Positions 1 through 7,968 of a DNA stretch of 64,000 bases are shown here, piece after piece (the first letter of the stretch is position 1; each line of letters starts with the position of its first letter). Made by a program: the position numbers and the translations under genes. Source of the DNA: Sphingosinicella microcystinivorans (GTDB taxonomy: Bacteria; Pseudomonadota; Alphaproteobacteria; Sphingomonadales; Sphingomonadaceae); contig NZ_CP116005.1 of NCBI RefSeq assembly GCF_027941835.1, forward strand, positions 2,247,501 through 2,311,500. The letters run 5' to 3'. Below the pieces are notes generated by a model. The model had not been told where the DNA came from. It made no database searches and was given only the letters and a program-made list of their open reading frames with translations.

Positions 1-33
1 GGTTTTCCGAATGATGGTGGCAATCGAGGTCAT
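1..33 (-). CDS. 5' end of a gene running off the left edge
   Basis: An ATG at 33 opens a frame (MTSIATIIRKT) that is still open at the window edge. It is preceded by a good ribosome binding site, AGGAG, six bases upstream of the ATG. Only 11 codons are visible, so no family can be named. It has the same orientation as the ImmA gene to its right. The start call rests on the binding site alone. Confidence 0.4.
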   Translation of the reverse strand, partial: MTSIATIIRKT

Positions 34-149
34 GGGGGACTCCTTGAGCAGAATCAGGCGTCATTGCACGCCGATCTGCTAAAGAGCGTATTTGCGCCCA
101 TGTGGCGGGTCAATCGAAAATCTACGCAGATTAGCGGATTTGCTGTGGA

Positions 150-866
150 TCACCCGAACAGCGATCCCTGACGATCAGATTCCCCAAGTAGTTTGAGTAC
201 CTTGAGCCTGACTTGAGCAGCCTCCTCGGAAACCTGAAACGTCTCCATCACTGCACCAACGATCTGTCGACCATGGTCTGACCGCACTGCCACGGCAGCG
301 TGGAGATCACGCTCCTGGCAATAATCGGACACCAGCCGGCGTATGGATGTGACCGGCATCAGTATCGCGCCGCTCACATAACCGGCTTGCCACTCCATCC
401 AGTCATAGTTCGCGGCTTGAATGATGGTGTCGCGCTTGCAGATCGCCTTGTTTTCATGGCTGCTGCGGTCGAACAGTTGGCCATGCTGAAACTTGCCCGC
501 CCACAGGTGCCGGTGGAAATGCACATGGCCAAACTCATGGGCCAACGTCGTGCGCAGCCGGTTCTCGCGGCGGGAATCGTTAGCCAGCCGGTCTGAGATT
601 GCGACTTCGGGATCCCTGTCTGGATGGAAGGCGGTCACGCCTTCGACATCGTCGCCATAGATTGTCAGGTCGGCAGAGGAATCCAGGCTGGCGTCGTTGA
701 GCTCGATCAGCAGATGGAGTTCATCGGTCGTGATACGTGGACGTGCTTCCTGGTTCCGCTTGCGGTGCAGATCCCTGACAAGCCGCTCACACTCCCGATC
801 GAGCTCGTCGTTCGTGTAATAGGGGCGCTCTGGAAATCGGCCTTTTGGATCCCGTATCATCCTCAT
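150..866 (-). CDS. ImmA/IrrE-family zinc metallopeptidase
   Basis: A 238-residue protein with the gluzincin motif HEFGH at about residues 110-114, followed by a His-rich stretch. This is the layout of ImmA/IrrE peptidases, which cleave or inactivate a partner XRE-type repressor. The start at 866 was chosen because it lies just after the stop of the upstream XRE gene (880); a second ATG follows two codons later. The gene directly follows that repressor gene on the same strand, the usual ImmR/ImmA pairing of mobile elements. It probably relieves repression of the recombinase operon on the opposite strand, which is inference from context. It ends in a glycine-terminated tail (GSLFG). Confidence 0.85.
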   Translation of the reverse strand: MRMIRDPKGRFPERPYYTNDELDRECERLVRDLHRKRNQEARPRITTDELHLLIELNDASLDSSADLTIYGDDVEGVTAFHPDRDPEVAISDRLANDSRRENRLRTTLAHEFGHVHFHRHLWAGKFQHGQLFDRSSHENKAICKRDTIIQAANYDWMEWQAGYVSGAILMPVTSIRRLVSDYCQERDLHAAVAVRSDHGRQIVGAVMETFQVSEEAAQVRLKVLKLLGESDRQGSLFG

Positions 867-879
867 CGCCGTCGATCCG

Positions 880-1206
880 TCAGTTGGTAATGGCGCGACG
901 GAAATTGACGAATGCCTCGGCCGCCTTGGCTGGGTCACTGACCTGGCTGCGGAGGTCGTCGGGAATCTTCCCTGCCAGCAAGAACAGAACGCCTTCGTCG
1001 ATGTTCAACACCTCCGCAAACTGCCGGATCAGGTGATCCGAGGTGGGACTGCGCCGGTCATGCTCGATGTCGTTGAGGTATTGCGGCGAGATCGGTGTGC
1101 CGTCTTCCTCTTTCATGATCCTTGCCGCCAGCTCCTTCTGGCTGAGAGCCATGGCCTTCCTGGCTTTGGAAATCTGACGTCCAAAACTCGTCCCGTCAGT
1201 GGTCAT
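880..1206 (-). CDS. XRE-family helix-turn-helix repressor
   Basis: A 108-residue protein with an N-terminal Cro/C1-type helix-turn-helix (about residues 8-70; ALSQKELAARI as the first helices, ISPQYLNDIE as the recognition region). The start at 1206 gives the normal domain beginning; the frame is open further upstream but that extension looks non-coding. It lies 13 bases upstream of the ImmA-like peptidase and divergent from the recombinase operon that starts at 1537. It is therefore the likely repressor of that operon and of itself. Direct repeats in the intervening region are candidate operators. Confidence 0.85.
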   Translation of the reverse strand: MTTDGTSFGRQISKARKAMALSQKELAARIMKEEDGTPISPQYLNDIEHDRRSPTSDHLIRQFAEVLNIDEGVLFLLAGKIPDDLRSQVSDPAKAAEAFVNFRRAITN

Positions 1207-1536
1207 CGGTTCATCATGGCTTGGGCCAACCCTCAAAATCACGCATCTATGCGGATCAGCGTAGTTGCGAGGATTTCCGGGGTCAAGAACGCATTGCCGT
1301 GAACTCCGGCCGCACACTCGGGCGCCGAGGTCAGATGTAGCCGACCGGCGACCCCGCGCGAATCAAATTACGAAGAACTTCGCAGGCGTTCCGAGCGACT
1401 TTTCAAAGGCCCGGATCGCATCACCAAGCAATGCTCATGATTTCGCAAGACTACGATAAACTCATGATTTTGCTTGTTTAAAGATAGTTCTCAAACCTAC
1501 CGTGTCGCCACCCACCCAGTATTGCGAACGGTCTCC
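1207..1536. promoter_or_regulatory. Divergent intergenic region with direct repeats
   Basis: This 330-base gap separates the XRE repressor gene from the recombinase operon and must hold both promoters. Two direct repeats, CTCATGATTTCGC at 1434-1446 and CTCATGATTTTGC at 1461-1473, match at 12 of 13 positions and are spaced 27 bases apart. The second is framed by TAAAC/GTTTA. A short inverted repeat CGAAG-AA-CTTCG lies near 1370. These are candidate repressor sites. No convincing gene was seen here. Confidence 0.4.
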
Positions 1537-1755
1537 ATGTCCACCGACACATTCAACCCAAACGGGCTTTGCCCATCCAAGATGTCGCCAGAAGCCCGAC
1601 TTTCAGAGTTGGGCCGCATCGTCGCCACCGGCGTCCTGCGGCTGCGCGAACAGTCCAGTTCTTTATCTGCCTATGGTGGAGATAGTTCACTCGCAATCTC
1701 GCCGGCCAAGAGCGTCAGTCGTCCCCGGGCAAAGGCCCGGATCGGAGGACGATAA
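1537..1755 (+). CDS. Small conserved-looking protein, first gene of the recombinase operon
   Basis: A 72-residue protein with the core MSPEARLSELGRIVATG followed by LRLRE and a Ser/Gly-rich, basic tail. Small proteins of this kind are commonly seen just before DUF2924 genes in alphaproteobacterial elements, which is a recollection of the family rather than a search result. Its stop codon shares one base with the next start (TAATG at 1753-1757), which argues for translational coupling and hence a real gene. The start at 1537 is the ATG nearest the conserved-looking part; an upstream ATG at 1474 is possible. Function unknown. Confidence 0.6.
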   Translation: MSTDTFNPNGLCPSKMSPEARLSELGRIVATGVLRLREQSSSLSAYGGDSSLAISPAKSVSRPRAKARIGGR

Positions 1756-2216
1756 TGCACAAACAGGATGACAATGCGCAGGTGCTGGCCAGGCTGGCGG
1801 CGCTGAAGGACATGCCGGTCAGGGAACTGAAGGCCGAATGGGCAAAGCTGTTCGAGACAGAGGCGCCCAACAACAGCCGGTCGTTCCTCAAGCAGCGGCT
1901 GGCCTACCGGATCCAGGAGCTGACGTTCGGCGGCCTGTCAAAGCCGGCACGCCAGCTGCTCGATGCCCTGGCCGACGAGGTCGAGGGCAAGAAGGTCAGG
2001 AAGTCGGTGATTTCCGACCCGCGCAACCCGGTGATCGGCACCCGACTGGTGCGCGAATGGAACGGGACTGAGCACGTCATCACCGTGCTGAAGGACGGGT
2101 TCGACTGGCAGGGGCGCCGTTACAAATCGTTGTCGGCCATCGCACGGGACATCACCGGCACGCAGTGGAATGGCTACAGGTTCTTCGGCCTGCGGGAACG
2201 GAAGGACGCGGCATGA
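1755..2216 (+). CDS. DUF2924 family protein
   Basis: A 153-residue protein with the DUF2924 hallmarks: an N-terminal helical part (LKAEWAKLFETEAP, SFLKQRLAYRIQE), the segment GTRLVREWNG and the C-terminal DWQGRRYKSLSAIA. Proteins of this family are nearly always coupled to a serine recombinase on alphaproteobacterial mobile elements; their biochemical role is not established. The start overlaps the previous stop by one base and the stop overlaps the recombinase start (ATGA at 2213-2216), so the four genes form one translationally coupled unit. Confidence 0.85.
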   Translation: MHKQDDNAQVLARLAALKDMPVRELKAEWAKLFETEAPNNSRSFLKQRLAYRIQELTFGGLSKPARQLLDALADEVEGKKVRKSVISDPRNPVIGTRLVREWNGTEHVITVLKDGFDWQGRRYKSLSAIARDITGTQWNGYRFFGLRERKDAA

Positions 2217-3532
2217 CCGATACAGCACCCCGGCGCCGCCTGCGCTGCGCCGTCTACACCCGCAAATCCAGCGAGGAAGGGTTGGACATGGAGTTCAACA
2301 GCCTCGACGCCCAGCGCGAGTCCTGCGAGGCCTATGTCGCCAGCCAACGCGCCGAAGGCTGGGTCTGCATGCGCGAACGCTACGACGACGGCGGGTACTC
2401 GGGTGGCACTCTCGACCGCCCCGGCCTCAAGGCCCTGCTGGAAGACGTCGAGGCCGGCCTGGTCGACGTGATCGTCGTCTACAAGATCGACCGCCTGTCG
2501 CGCTCGCTGATGGACTTCGCCAAGCTGGTCGAGGCCTTCGACCGCAATAACGTGACGTTCGTGTCGGTGACGCAGGCGTTCAACACCACGACCAGCATGG
2601 GCCGGCTGACGCTCAACATCCTGCTGTCGTTCGCCCAGTTCGAACGCGAGGTCACCGGCGAGCGCATCCGTGACAAGTTCGCTGCCAGTCGCGCCAAGGG
2701 CATGTGGATGGGCGGGTTCGTGCCGATGGGCTACGATGTCGTCGATCGCAAGCTCGTGATCAACGAGGCCGAAGCCGCCACGGTCCGGCACATGTTCCAG
2801 CGGTTTGTCGAGCTGGGATCGGCCACCCTGCTGACCCGGGAGCTGGTGGCGGGCGGCACCCTCAACAAGCGGGGCAAGCCGATCGACAAGGGGTTCCTCT
2901 ACAAGCTATTCCGCAACCGGCTCTATATCGGCGAAGCGGTGCACAAGGGCACCAGCTATCCCGGCGAGCATCAGGCCATCATTGACCAGCCGCTGTGGGA
3001 TCAGGTCCATGCCATCCTGCAGGAGAGCCCGCGCCAGCGGGCGGCCAACACCCGCACCCAGACCCCGGCGCTGCTCAAAGGCTTGATCTTCACGGATCGC
3101 GGCATCGCCATGACGCCAACTGTCACAAAGAAGGGCAGCCGGCATTACCGCTACTACACCTCGATGGATGCGATCAGAAACCGAGCCTGCGAAGGCCGGG
3201 ACAGCTTTGTACGATTGAATGCCGGCATGGTGGAAACGGCCGTCGTCCAGCACATCCGGTCGCTGCTGCGCACGCCGGAAATCGCGGCGCGGGCGATGGA
3301 GGCGATCGGCCGAACGGCACCGGATGTGGATGAGCACGACGTGGTCAACGCGCTTGCTGGGTTCGATGGCCTATGGGAATCGCTGTTCCCGGCCGAACAG
3401 GCCCGCATCGCCCGCCTGCTGATCGAGCGGGTCACGGTCAGCGCCGATGGCCTTGCGGTTGACCTGCGCACCGAGGGCCTTGGATCGGTCATCCGCGAAA
3501 TGGTCACACCGAAACAGGAGCTGGCGGCATGA
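2213..3532 (+). CDS. Large serine recombinase
   Basis: A 439-residue protein. The N-terminal resolvase domain carries the catalytic motif YTRKS (Ser19), and the stretch YKIDRLSRS is the usual active-site helix region. The recombinase domain follows from about residue 160 (GGFVPMGYDV, then a region ending YIGEAVHKGTSY). The C-terminal part, where a zinc ribbon would be expected, lacks the usual Cys pairs. It would catalyse site-specific integration or excision through a serine-DNA intermediate. The start at 2213 overlaps the DUF2924 stop. It is separate from the P4-type integrase at 29644, so region 1 probably derives from a different element. Confidence 0.9.
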   Translation: MTDTAPRRRLRCAVYTRKSSEEGLDMEFNSLDAQRESCEAYVASQRAEGWVCMRERYDDGGYSGGTLDRPGLKALLEDVEAGLVDVIVVYKIDRLSRSLMDFAKLVEAFDRNNVTFVSVTQAFNTTTSMGRLTLNILLSFAQFEREVTGERIRDKFAASRAKGMWMGGFVPMGYDVVDRKLVINEAEAATVRHMFQRFVELGSATLLTRELVAGGTLNKRGKPIDKGFLYKLFRNRLYIGEAVHKGTSYPGEHQAIIDQPLWDQVHAILQESPRQRAANTRTQTPALLKGLIFTDRGIAMTPTVTKKGSRHYRYYTSMDAIRNRACEGRDSFVRLNAGMVETAVVQHIRSLLRTPEIAARAMEAIGRTAPDVDEHDVVNALAGFDGLWESLFPAEQARIARLLIERVTVSADGLAVDLRTEGLGSVIREMVTPKQELAA

Positions 3533-3948
3533 GCGCGCCCACCACCATGCGGGTGTTCATCCCGCTCACCATCCGCAAGCGGAACGGGCGGCCGAAAATC
3601 GTCCCGCCCGCCGATTTGACCTTGCGGGATGGGCGGGCGCAGGATCCACATGTTCTTCGCGCCATCGCCCGTGCTTGGAGCTGGCGGCGGCAGTTGGAAA
3701 CGGGCGCCGCTTCTACGATTCAGGACATCGCGGCAGCCGAGAAGGTCTCCGACCGGTTCGTAAGCCGGATGATGCGGCTCGCCTACCTGTCGCCAGAGGT
3801 GCTTGAACACCTCGTGATCAGACGCGAGCCGCCGGCACTTTCGTTGAACGACCTCGTTGCGGTGTCCGACCGACCATGGATGGAGCAGATGCAAATGGTG
3901 TTCGAACGGAGCCCATCAGACCGAAAAGGACTCAGACATGGCGGCTAG
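3529..3948 (+). CDS. Helix-turn-helix protein coupled to the recombinase
   Basis: A 139-residue protein starting in an ATGA overlap with the recombinase stop. The middle part (about residues 62-95, IQDIAAAEKVSDRFVSRMM) reads as a helix-turn-helix of the ParB/KorB type, and the tail has the segment LSLNDLV. It is basic at the N terminus. A DNA-binding accessory or directionality factor for the recombinase is plausible but inferred only from the coupling. It is convergent with the truncated protease gene; the two stop regions overlap by four bases. Confidence 0.65.
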   Translation: MSAPTTMRVFIPLTIRKRNGRPKIVPPADLTLRDGRAQDPHVLRAIARAWSWRRQLETGAASTIQDIAAAEKVSDRFVSRMMRLAYLSPEVLEHLVIRREPPALSLNDLVAVSDRPWMEQMQMVFERSPSDRKGLRHGG

Positions 3949-4322
3949 TGCCTGGAGCTGAATATTTCTTCGAGCCTTTCGCACATCCAATCGAATGCTT
4001 CGTGGGCCATCATGCCGGTTGGCATCTCTATACCCGGGTCAAAAATGGCTTTCAGTATGTATGTGGCGTTCTCCAATCCGGCGCTTCGGGCACCCATATT
4101 GAAGTGGGCAATTGCATCCCGAAACCGCAGTATCGCTGCGGGGTGATCGGATCCTTGACCTTTGGCCTGCTCGTGGAGGAACAGCCACGCTAGGGCGACT
4201 GACACTGCGAGAACCCGGAACTCTCGTTGTAAGCCGTTCCCCGCATCATCGAGGACCCACATAGTAGCAAAGGCGTCGGCCTGATACTCTTGACCTACTT
4301 TCATGGAGGCGGGGATCAGGTG
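3945..4322 (-). pseudogene. 3' part of an IS21-interrupted Lit-like zinc protease gene
   Basis: This is the C-terminal 125 codons of a gene whose 5' part lies at 6846-7363. Removing the insertion and one copy of the 8-bp target duplication restores one frame, reading ...HGHS-HLIPASMKVG and then QEYQADAFA. The motif EYQAD supplies the Glu that would be the third zinc ligand. The rebuilt protein would be 295 residues, close to the E. coli phage-exclusion protease Lit (peptidase U49) as remembered. The fragment alone has no start or HExxH and should be inactive. The Lit assignment rests on motif spacing and length and is tentative. Confidence 0.75.
4315..4322. repeat. Target site duplication, left copy
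   Basis: ATCAGGTG directly abuts the left end of the IS21 element and is repeated exactly at 6846-6853 beyond its right end. Eight bases is within the range known for IS21-family insertions. Confidence 0.9.
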
Positions 4323-4500
4323 TGTCAAACGGCGTTCAAAAGGGACCCCCGATCGGCGTCGAAGAGGGACCCCCTTTTCGGATAATATGATGCTGGTTTG
4401 TTGAAGATGGCCTTGCGCTGCGTGCGGCGGAGGGCGGGCGTAGCCCGACCGGAGGCGCGCGCAGCGCAAGATAGATTTTTGAAGGCGCCGAAGGTGGCTG

Positions 4501-5229
4501 TCAGCTGCGGTTTTTGAAGCGCCAGCTGTCGTTGCCCGTCTCGACGATATCGCAGTGGTGGGTGACGCGGTCGAGCAGCGCCGTGGTCATCTTGGGATCG
4601 CCGAACACGGTCGGCCATTCGCCGAAGGCGAGGTTCGTGGTGATGATGACGCTGGTCCGCTCATAAAGCTTGCTGATGAGGTGGAACAGCAACTGCCCTC
4701 CCGAGCGGGCGAACGGCAGATAACCGAGCTCGTCGAGCACGATCAGGTCGAGCCGCGACAGCTGCGCCGCCAGGGTCCCGCCTTTGCCGATCCGGGTCTC
4801 CTCTTCGAGGCGTGTCACCAGATCGACGGTGTTGAAGTAGCGGGCGCGAGCGCCCCTTCGCACGACATTGGCGGTGATCGCGATGGCGAGGTGGGTCTTG
4901 CCTGTCCCCGTGCCGCCGACCAGCACGATATTGCGGCGAGGCGGGAGGAAGGAGCCATCGTGAAGGGAGCGGATCATCTCCTCATTGATCGGTGTGCCCT
5001 CGAAGCTGAACCGCTCCAGGTCCTTCACCACGGGCAGCCTCGCAGCCGTCATCCGATAGCGGATGGAGGCTGCATCCCGGTGGGTCGCCTCAGCACGGAG
5101 CAGGTCGGTCAGTATCTCCATGGTGGTGCGCTTGCGCTGGAGGCCGGTGGTGACCGCCTCGTCGAACGCCGCCGCCATGCCCTTGAGTCCGAGGCCGCGC
5201 ATCGTGTCGATCATATCATGCCGCTGCAT
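4501..5229 (-). CDS. istB: IS21 helper ATPase IstB
   Basis: A 242-residue AAA+ ATPase with Walker [10 protein letters not shown] at about residues 105-113 and Walker [13 protein letters not shown]. In IS21-family elements IstB works with the transposase IstA in target selection and strand transfer. The start at 5229 is preceded by GAGG five bases upstream; an adjacent ATG at 5232 is possible. It overlaps the istA 3' end by 14 bases, the normal arrangement. Full-length for the family, with no frameshift seen. Confidence 0.92.
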   Translation of the reverse strand: MQRHDMIDTMRGLGLKGMAAAFDEAVTTGLQRKRTTMEILTDLLRAEATHRDAASIRYRMTAARLPVVKDLERFSFEGTPINEEMIRSLHDGSFLPPRRNIVLVGGTGTGKTHLAIAITANVVRRGARARYFNTVDLVTRLEEETRIGKGGTLAAQLSRLDLIVLDELGYLPFARSGGQLLFHLISKLYERTSVIITTNLAFGEWPTVFGDPKMTTALLDRVTHHCDIVETGNDSWRFKNRS

Positions 5230-6730
5230 CATAGCCTCGCAGCAGATCATAGCGGGCACAGTCGGCGAGCGGAGGATGCTGCAGCATCCGGTCTTCCGAA
5301 GTGACGATGCTGTGGGGTGTCGCCGGCTCGCGGCGCCGGGAGAGGATGTTGAGGATCAGCTCGTCGCTGGCCGTTCCGTTCGCCAACGCTTCGCGCACGG
5401 CAGCCTCTACCGGCTCCAGGCCATCGGTGAGCACCGCCGAGAGGACCCGCACGAACCTGCGATCGGCCTCGTCCCCGGTGCCGAGCCTTCGCCGTAATCG
5501 GTGCAGGGCGGGCGGCAGATCCCAGTCCTGGAACGGTGCGCCGTTACGCAGCGCGCCGGGCTTGTGCGCGAGGACCGGCAGATAATGCCAGGGATCGTAT
5601 ATCGTGCGGTTCCGACCGAAGTGGCGCTCATGCTCCCCGACGATCGCATCGCCGCAGCGTATGACGATGCGATCGGCATAGGAGCGCACCTGAACGGTCC
5701 GGCGTGCGGCCGTCGACATGACCGAGTAGCGGTTGCGATCGAAGCTGATGAGGCAGGTGCCGGTGACGGCATGCTCGCTCTCATGGAAGCCGTCGAACGG
5801 TGCCAGGATCGGCTGCAGGGCCGGTCGCTCCATATCCAGCGCCTCGGCGACGGTAATATCCCCGCGTTCGGGATGGGCATGATGCTCGGCCCAGCGCCGG
5901 CACTCGGCCTCCAGCCACCCGTTGAGCTCGGCCAGGCTGGCGAACCGGAGTCGCGGCTGGAAGAAGCGGCCTCGGATCGTCTGGACCTGCTGCTCGACCT
6001 GGCCCTTCTCCCATCCCGCCGCCGGCGAGCAGGCGGTCGGCTCGACCATGTAATGATCGGTCATGATCAGGAAGCGGCGGTTGAACACACGCTCCTTGCC
6101 GGTGAACACGGCCGTCACCGCCGTCTTCATATTATCGTAGATACCGCGTCGCGGCACACCGCCGAAGAACGCGAACGCCCGGGCATGGGCATCGAACAGC
6201 ATCTCCTGGCCCTCGCGCGGATAGGCTCGGACATAGGGTGCGCGCGAGTCGCAGAGACGCATATGCGCCACCTTCACCCGCATCGGCTTGCCGGCGATCT
6301 CCACATCCTCGTGGCTCCAGTCGAACTGGTAGGCCTCACCCGGCTGGAAGGTCATCGGGATGAACGCCGGTGCGCCTTCGCCAGCATCCTTCCGCCGCGC
6401 AGCACGCCAGCGCGCCGCATAGCGGCGCACCGCATCATAGGATCCATCGAACCCCTCGCGCACCAGCAGGTCATGGATACGCGTCATCCGTAGCCGATCG
6501 CGGCGGCCGCGACCTTCGTTCTCCTCAAGCAGCGCATCGAGACGATCCTGATAAGGACCGATCCGCGGCAGCGGCTGGACTTTGCGCTGATAGTTGAACG
6601 CCGCCTCCGGCGACCGGATCGCTTTGCGGACGACCTTCCGCGACAAACGAAGGTCACGAGCGATCGCCTTGATCGCCTTACCCGCTGCATGCTCACGCCG
6701 AATCCGAACCACTGTCTCCACGATCAACAT
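5216..6730 (-). CDS. istA: IS21 transposase IstA
   Basis: A 504-residue transposase. An N-terminal helix-turn-helix (about residues 15-40, [19 protein letters not shown]) is followed by an rve-type catalytic core whose acidic residues appear as D137 (QFDWS), D199 (IYDNMK) and E246 (GQVEQ). It catalyses the cut and strand-transfer steps together with IstB. It starts about 115 bases inside the right end of the element, after the two end repeats. Full-length and apparently intact. Confidence 0.93.
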   Translation of the reverse strand: MLIVETVVRIRREHAAGKAIKAIARDLRLSRKVVRKAIRSPEAAFNYQRKVQPLPRIGPYQDRLDALLEENEGRGRRDRLRMTRIHDLLVREGFDGSYDAVRRYAARWRAARRKDAGEGAPAFIPMTFQPGEAYQFDWSHEDVEIAGKPMRVKVAHMRLCDSRAPYVRAYPREGQEMLFDAHARAFAFFGGVPRRGIYDNMKTAVTAVFTGKERVFNRRFLIMTDHYMVEPTACSPAAGWEKGQVEQQVQTIRGRFFQPRLRFASLAELNGWLEAECRRWAEHHAHPERGDITVAEALDMERPALQPILAPFDGFHESEHAVTGTCLISFDRNRYSVMSTAARRTVQVRSYADRIVIRCGDAIVGEHERHFGRNRTIYDPWHYLPVLAHKPGALRNGAPFQDWDLPPALHRLRRRLGTGDEADRRFVRVLSAVLTDGLEPVEAAVREALANGTASDELILNILSRRREPATPHSIVTSEDRMLQHPPLADCARYDLLRGYDAAA

Positions 6731-6845
6731 CCCGTTCTCGCCAACTGATCAAAACCAGTCGGCCGACTAAATCCCCGGGATGAAGGGGTCCTTTTTGCAC
6801 GCCGATCACCCCACGAAGGGGGTGCCTATTGCACGCTGATCCTCA

Positions 6846-6853
6846 ATCAGGTG
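6846..6853. repeat. Target site duplication, right copy
   Basis: ATCAGGTG, identical to 4315-4322, lies directly outside the CA end of the IS21 element. On the minus strand it reads CACCTGAT and forms codons 171-173 of the interrupted protease. Confidence 0.9.
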
Positions 6854-7363
6854 CGAGTGGCCGTGATGGACGTGAGCGATTTCGTGAAGCAAGATCCAGC
6901 TCAGCGCACCAAAAAACAGATTGTTGATCCTGCCTTCCATGGAGGCGAGGTCCGCGCCGGGCTTGGGCTCGCACATGTTTTCCGGCCACGGTTCATCCGC
7001 ATGAAATAGCCGTCGAGCATAATCCAGGTATGCCTGCAGGTTCATTGATGCCCATTGGGCGCCGATGTCTATTTGCTCGCCCTTGAGTTCGACTGATCGA
7101 GCAGCACGGGACGAAAGGTCCGCCACGCAAAAAGCTACAAAGCTCAAACACCATAAGCTCGCCAAGCCCGCGTACGACGCATAAATGGCTCGATCAGGAA
7201 CCACAGCATAAAAGTTTGCTTCGGTTCGGCTGTCCCGCAGTTCCCATCTTTCGGTCCCGAACACCTCCTCCGCGAGAGCTCGTGCTTTCTCTGGCGCGAT
7301 GTTGATGGGTGTGCGCCGAGCTAGTGAAAGCATCAGTCGGGTAGCATCTTCAGTGGTGGCCAT
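6846..7363 (-). pseudogene. 5' part of the interrupted Lit-like zinc protease gene
   Basis: The reading frame starts at 7363 and encodes about 170 native residues before the insertion; it then runs a further 15 codons or so into the IS end and stops at 6806. The HExxH zinc motif HEIAH is at residues 160-164, followed by HHGHSH, and the insertion falls directly after it. A hydrophobic segment near residues 66-85 (GLASLWCLSFVAFCVADL) stands out. The position of the motif matches what I recall for E. coli Lit, which cleaves EF-Tu during T4 infection. If functional before insertion, it may have been an abortive-infection protease; this is inference. Confidence 0.75.
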
Positions 7364-7734
7364 TCGAGGATCCCTGATTTGATCTGCGATAATGAAGACT
7401 TCCCATCACCGGCGCTCATTCTTCAGGACTACGCGAAATTGCGTGGCGCTTCACGGGGAAACGCCTACTTCGCGTTCTCTGGCAGCCATGCCAACCGGAG
7501 GAACGCTCGCTGAATGCATCGTAGAGCGATCTCAGTTACCTATTGAAAAAACTGCCATTCGCAAAGCCGAACCGGACTGGACGAGGTTCGCTCGGTTTGA
7601 GACAAAAGCCGATCAGAGACTGATTTTTGGCAATCCGGCAGTCTCCGAAGTTCGGGCGCGAACCGCAAAACCGCGCGGAAGCTAGGGATTTTCTGGCCCC
7701 GTGAGGCCCATCTCATTGATTCGCATTGAGATGT
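7364..7734. other. Intergenic region left of the island border
   Basis: About 370 bases without a supported gene. It would hold the promoter of the interrupted protease gene. An inverted repeat, CATCTCA at 7709-7715 and TGAGATG at 7727-7733, lies immediately left of the att-like repeat. An open frame at 7392-7685 shows no recognisable features and no ribosome binding site. Confidence 0.5.
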
Positions 7735-7748
7735 TGGCGGAGAGGGTG
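7735..7748. repeat. attL-like copy of the tRNA-Ser 3' end
   Basis: TGGCGGAGAGGGTG is identical to 30948-30961, the CCA end, discriminator base and acceptor strand of the tRNA-Ser gene. This is the expected displaced tRNA-end duplication left by tyrosine-integrase insertion into a tRNA gene. Confidence 0.75.
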
Positions 7749-7812
7749 TCCGCCAAAAATAAGAAAATATCGTTTATTTTCCGATACTTTTATATGAATT
7801 GGGCGAATTTTG

Positions 7813-7832
7813 CTCCCACATTCACTCCCACA
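7813..7832. repeat. Paired CTCCCACA repeats near the left border
   Basis: CTCCCACA occurs at 7813-7820 and 7825-7832, a 12-base period. The same layout (CTCCCACA, then a TACCACA variant at the same period) occurs just upstream of the integrase start at 30815-30834. They could be arm-type integrase binding sites, or the left copy could be a relic of another integrase leader. The rest of 7749-7968 shows no supported gene. Confidence 0.45.
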
Positions 7833-7968
7833 CGACGCGGATCAACATCCAAACTACGCCTGAATTTAGGGCATCCGAAAGCGGAAAAAATCGTGAGCAT
7901 CGCGAACTCGTCAGACCTGTTCTCATACGATGCAGTCAACGCATTCGCAATCGTGATGCCGTGAAACG

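Larger units (their letters stand above)
4323..6845 (-). mobile_element. IS21-family insertion sequence, 2523 bp
   Basis: The element begins TGTCAAAC and ends ATCCTCA, giving the TG...CA ends typical of IS21. It carries overlapping istA and istB on the minus strand and is flanked by the perfect 8-bp duplication ATCAGGTG. Each end has two related copies of a motif of about 24 bases: at the left (4325-4350 and 4351-4374) both copies end GGGACCCCC, and at the right they lie at 6785-6807 and 6819-6845 in inverted orientation. Both reading frames appear intact, so it may still be active. It has no passenger gene and sits inside the Lit-like protease gene. Confidence 0.93.

Noticed and set aside
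64-76. TTGCACGCCGATC near the left edge matches the inner end repeat of the IS21 element
   Set aside because: Thirteen bases only, with no partner end or transposase in view. A match this short is expected by chance in a window of this size, though a second IS21 relative off the left edge cannot be excluded.
7392-7964. Two open frames (7392-7685 and 7701-7964) near the island border
   Set aside because: No ribosome binding sites or recognisable motifs, and the second runs straight across the att repeat and the paired repeats.
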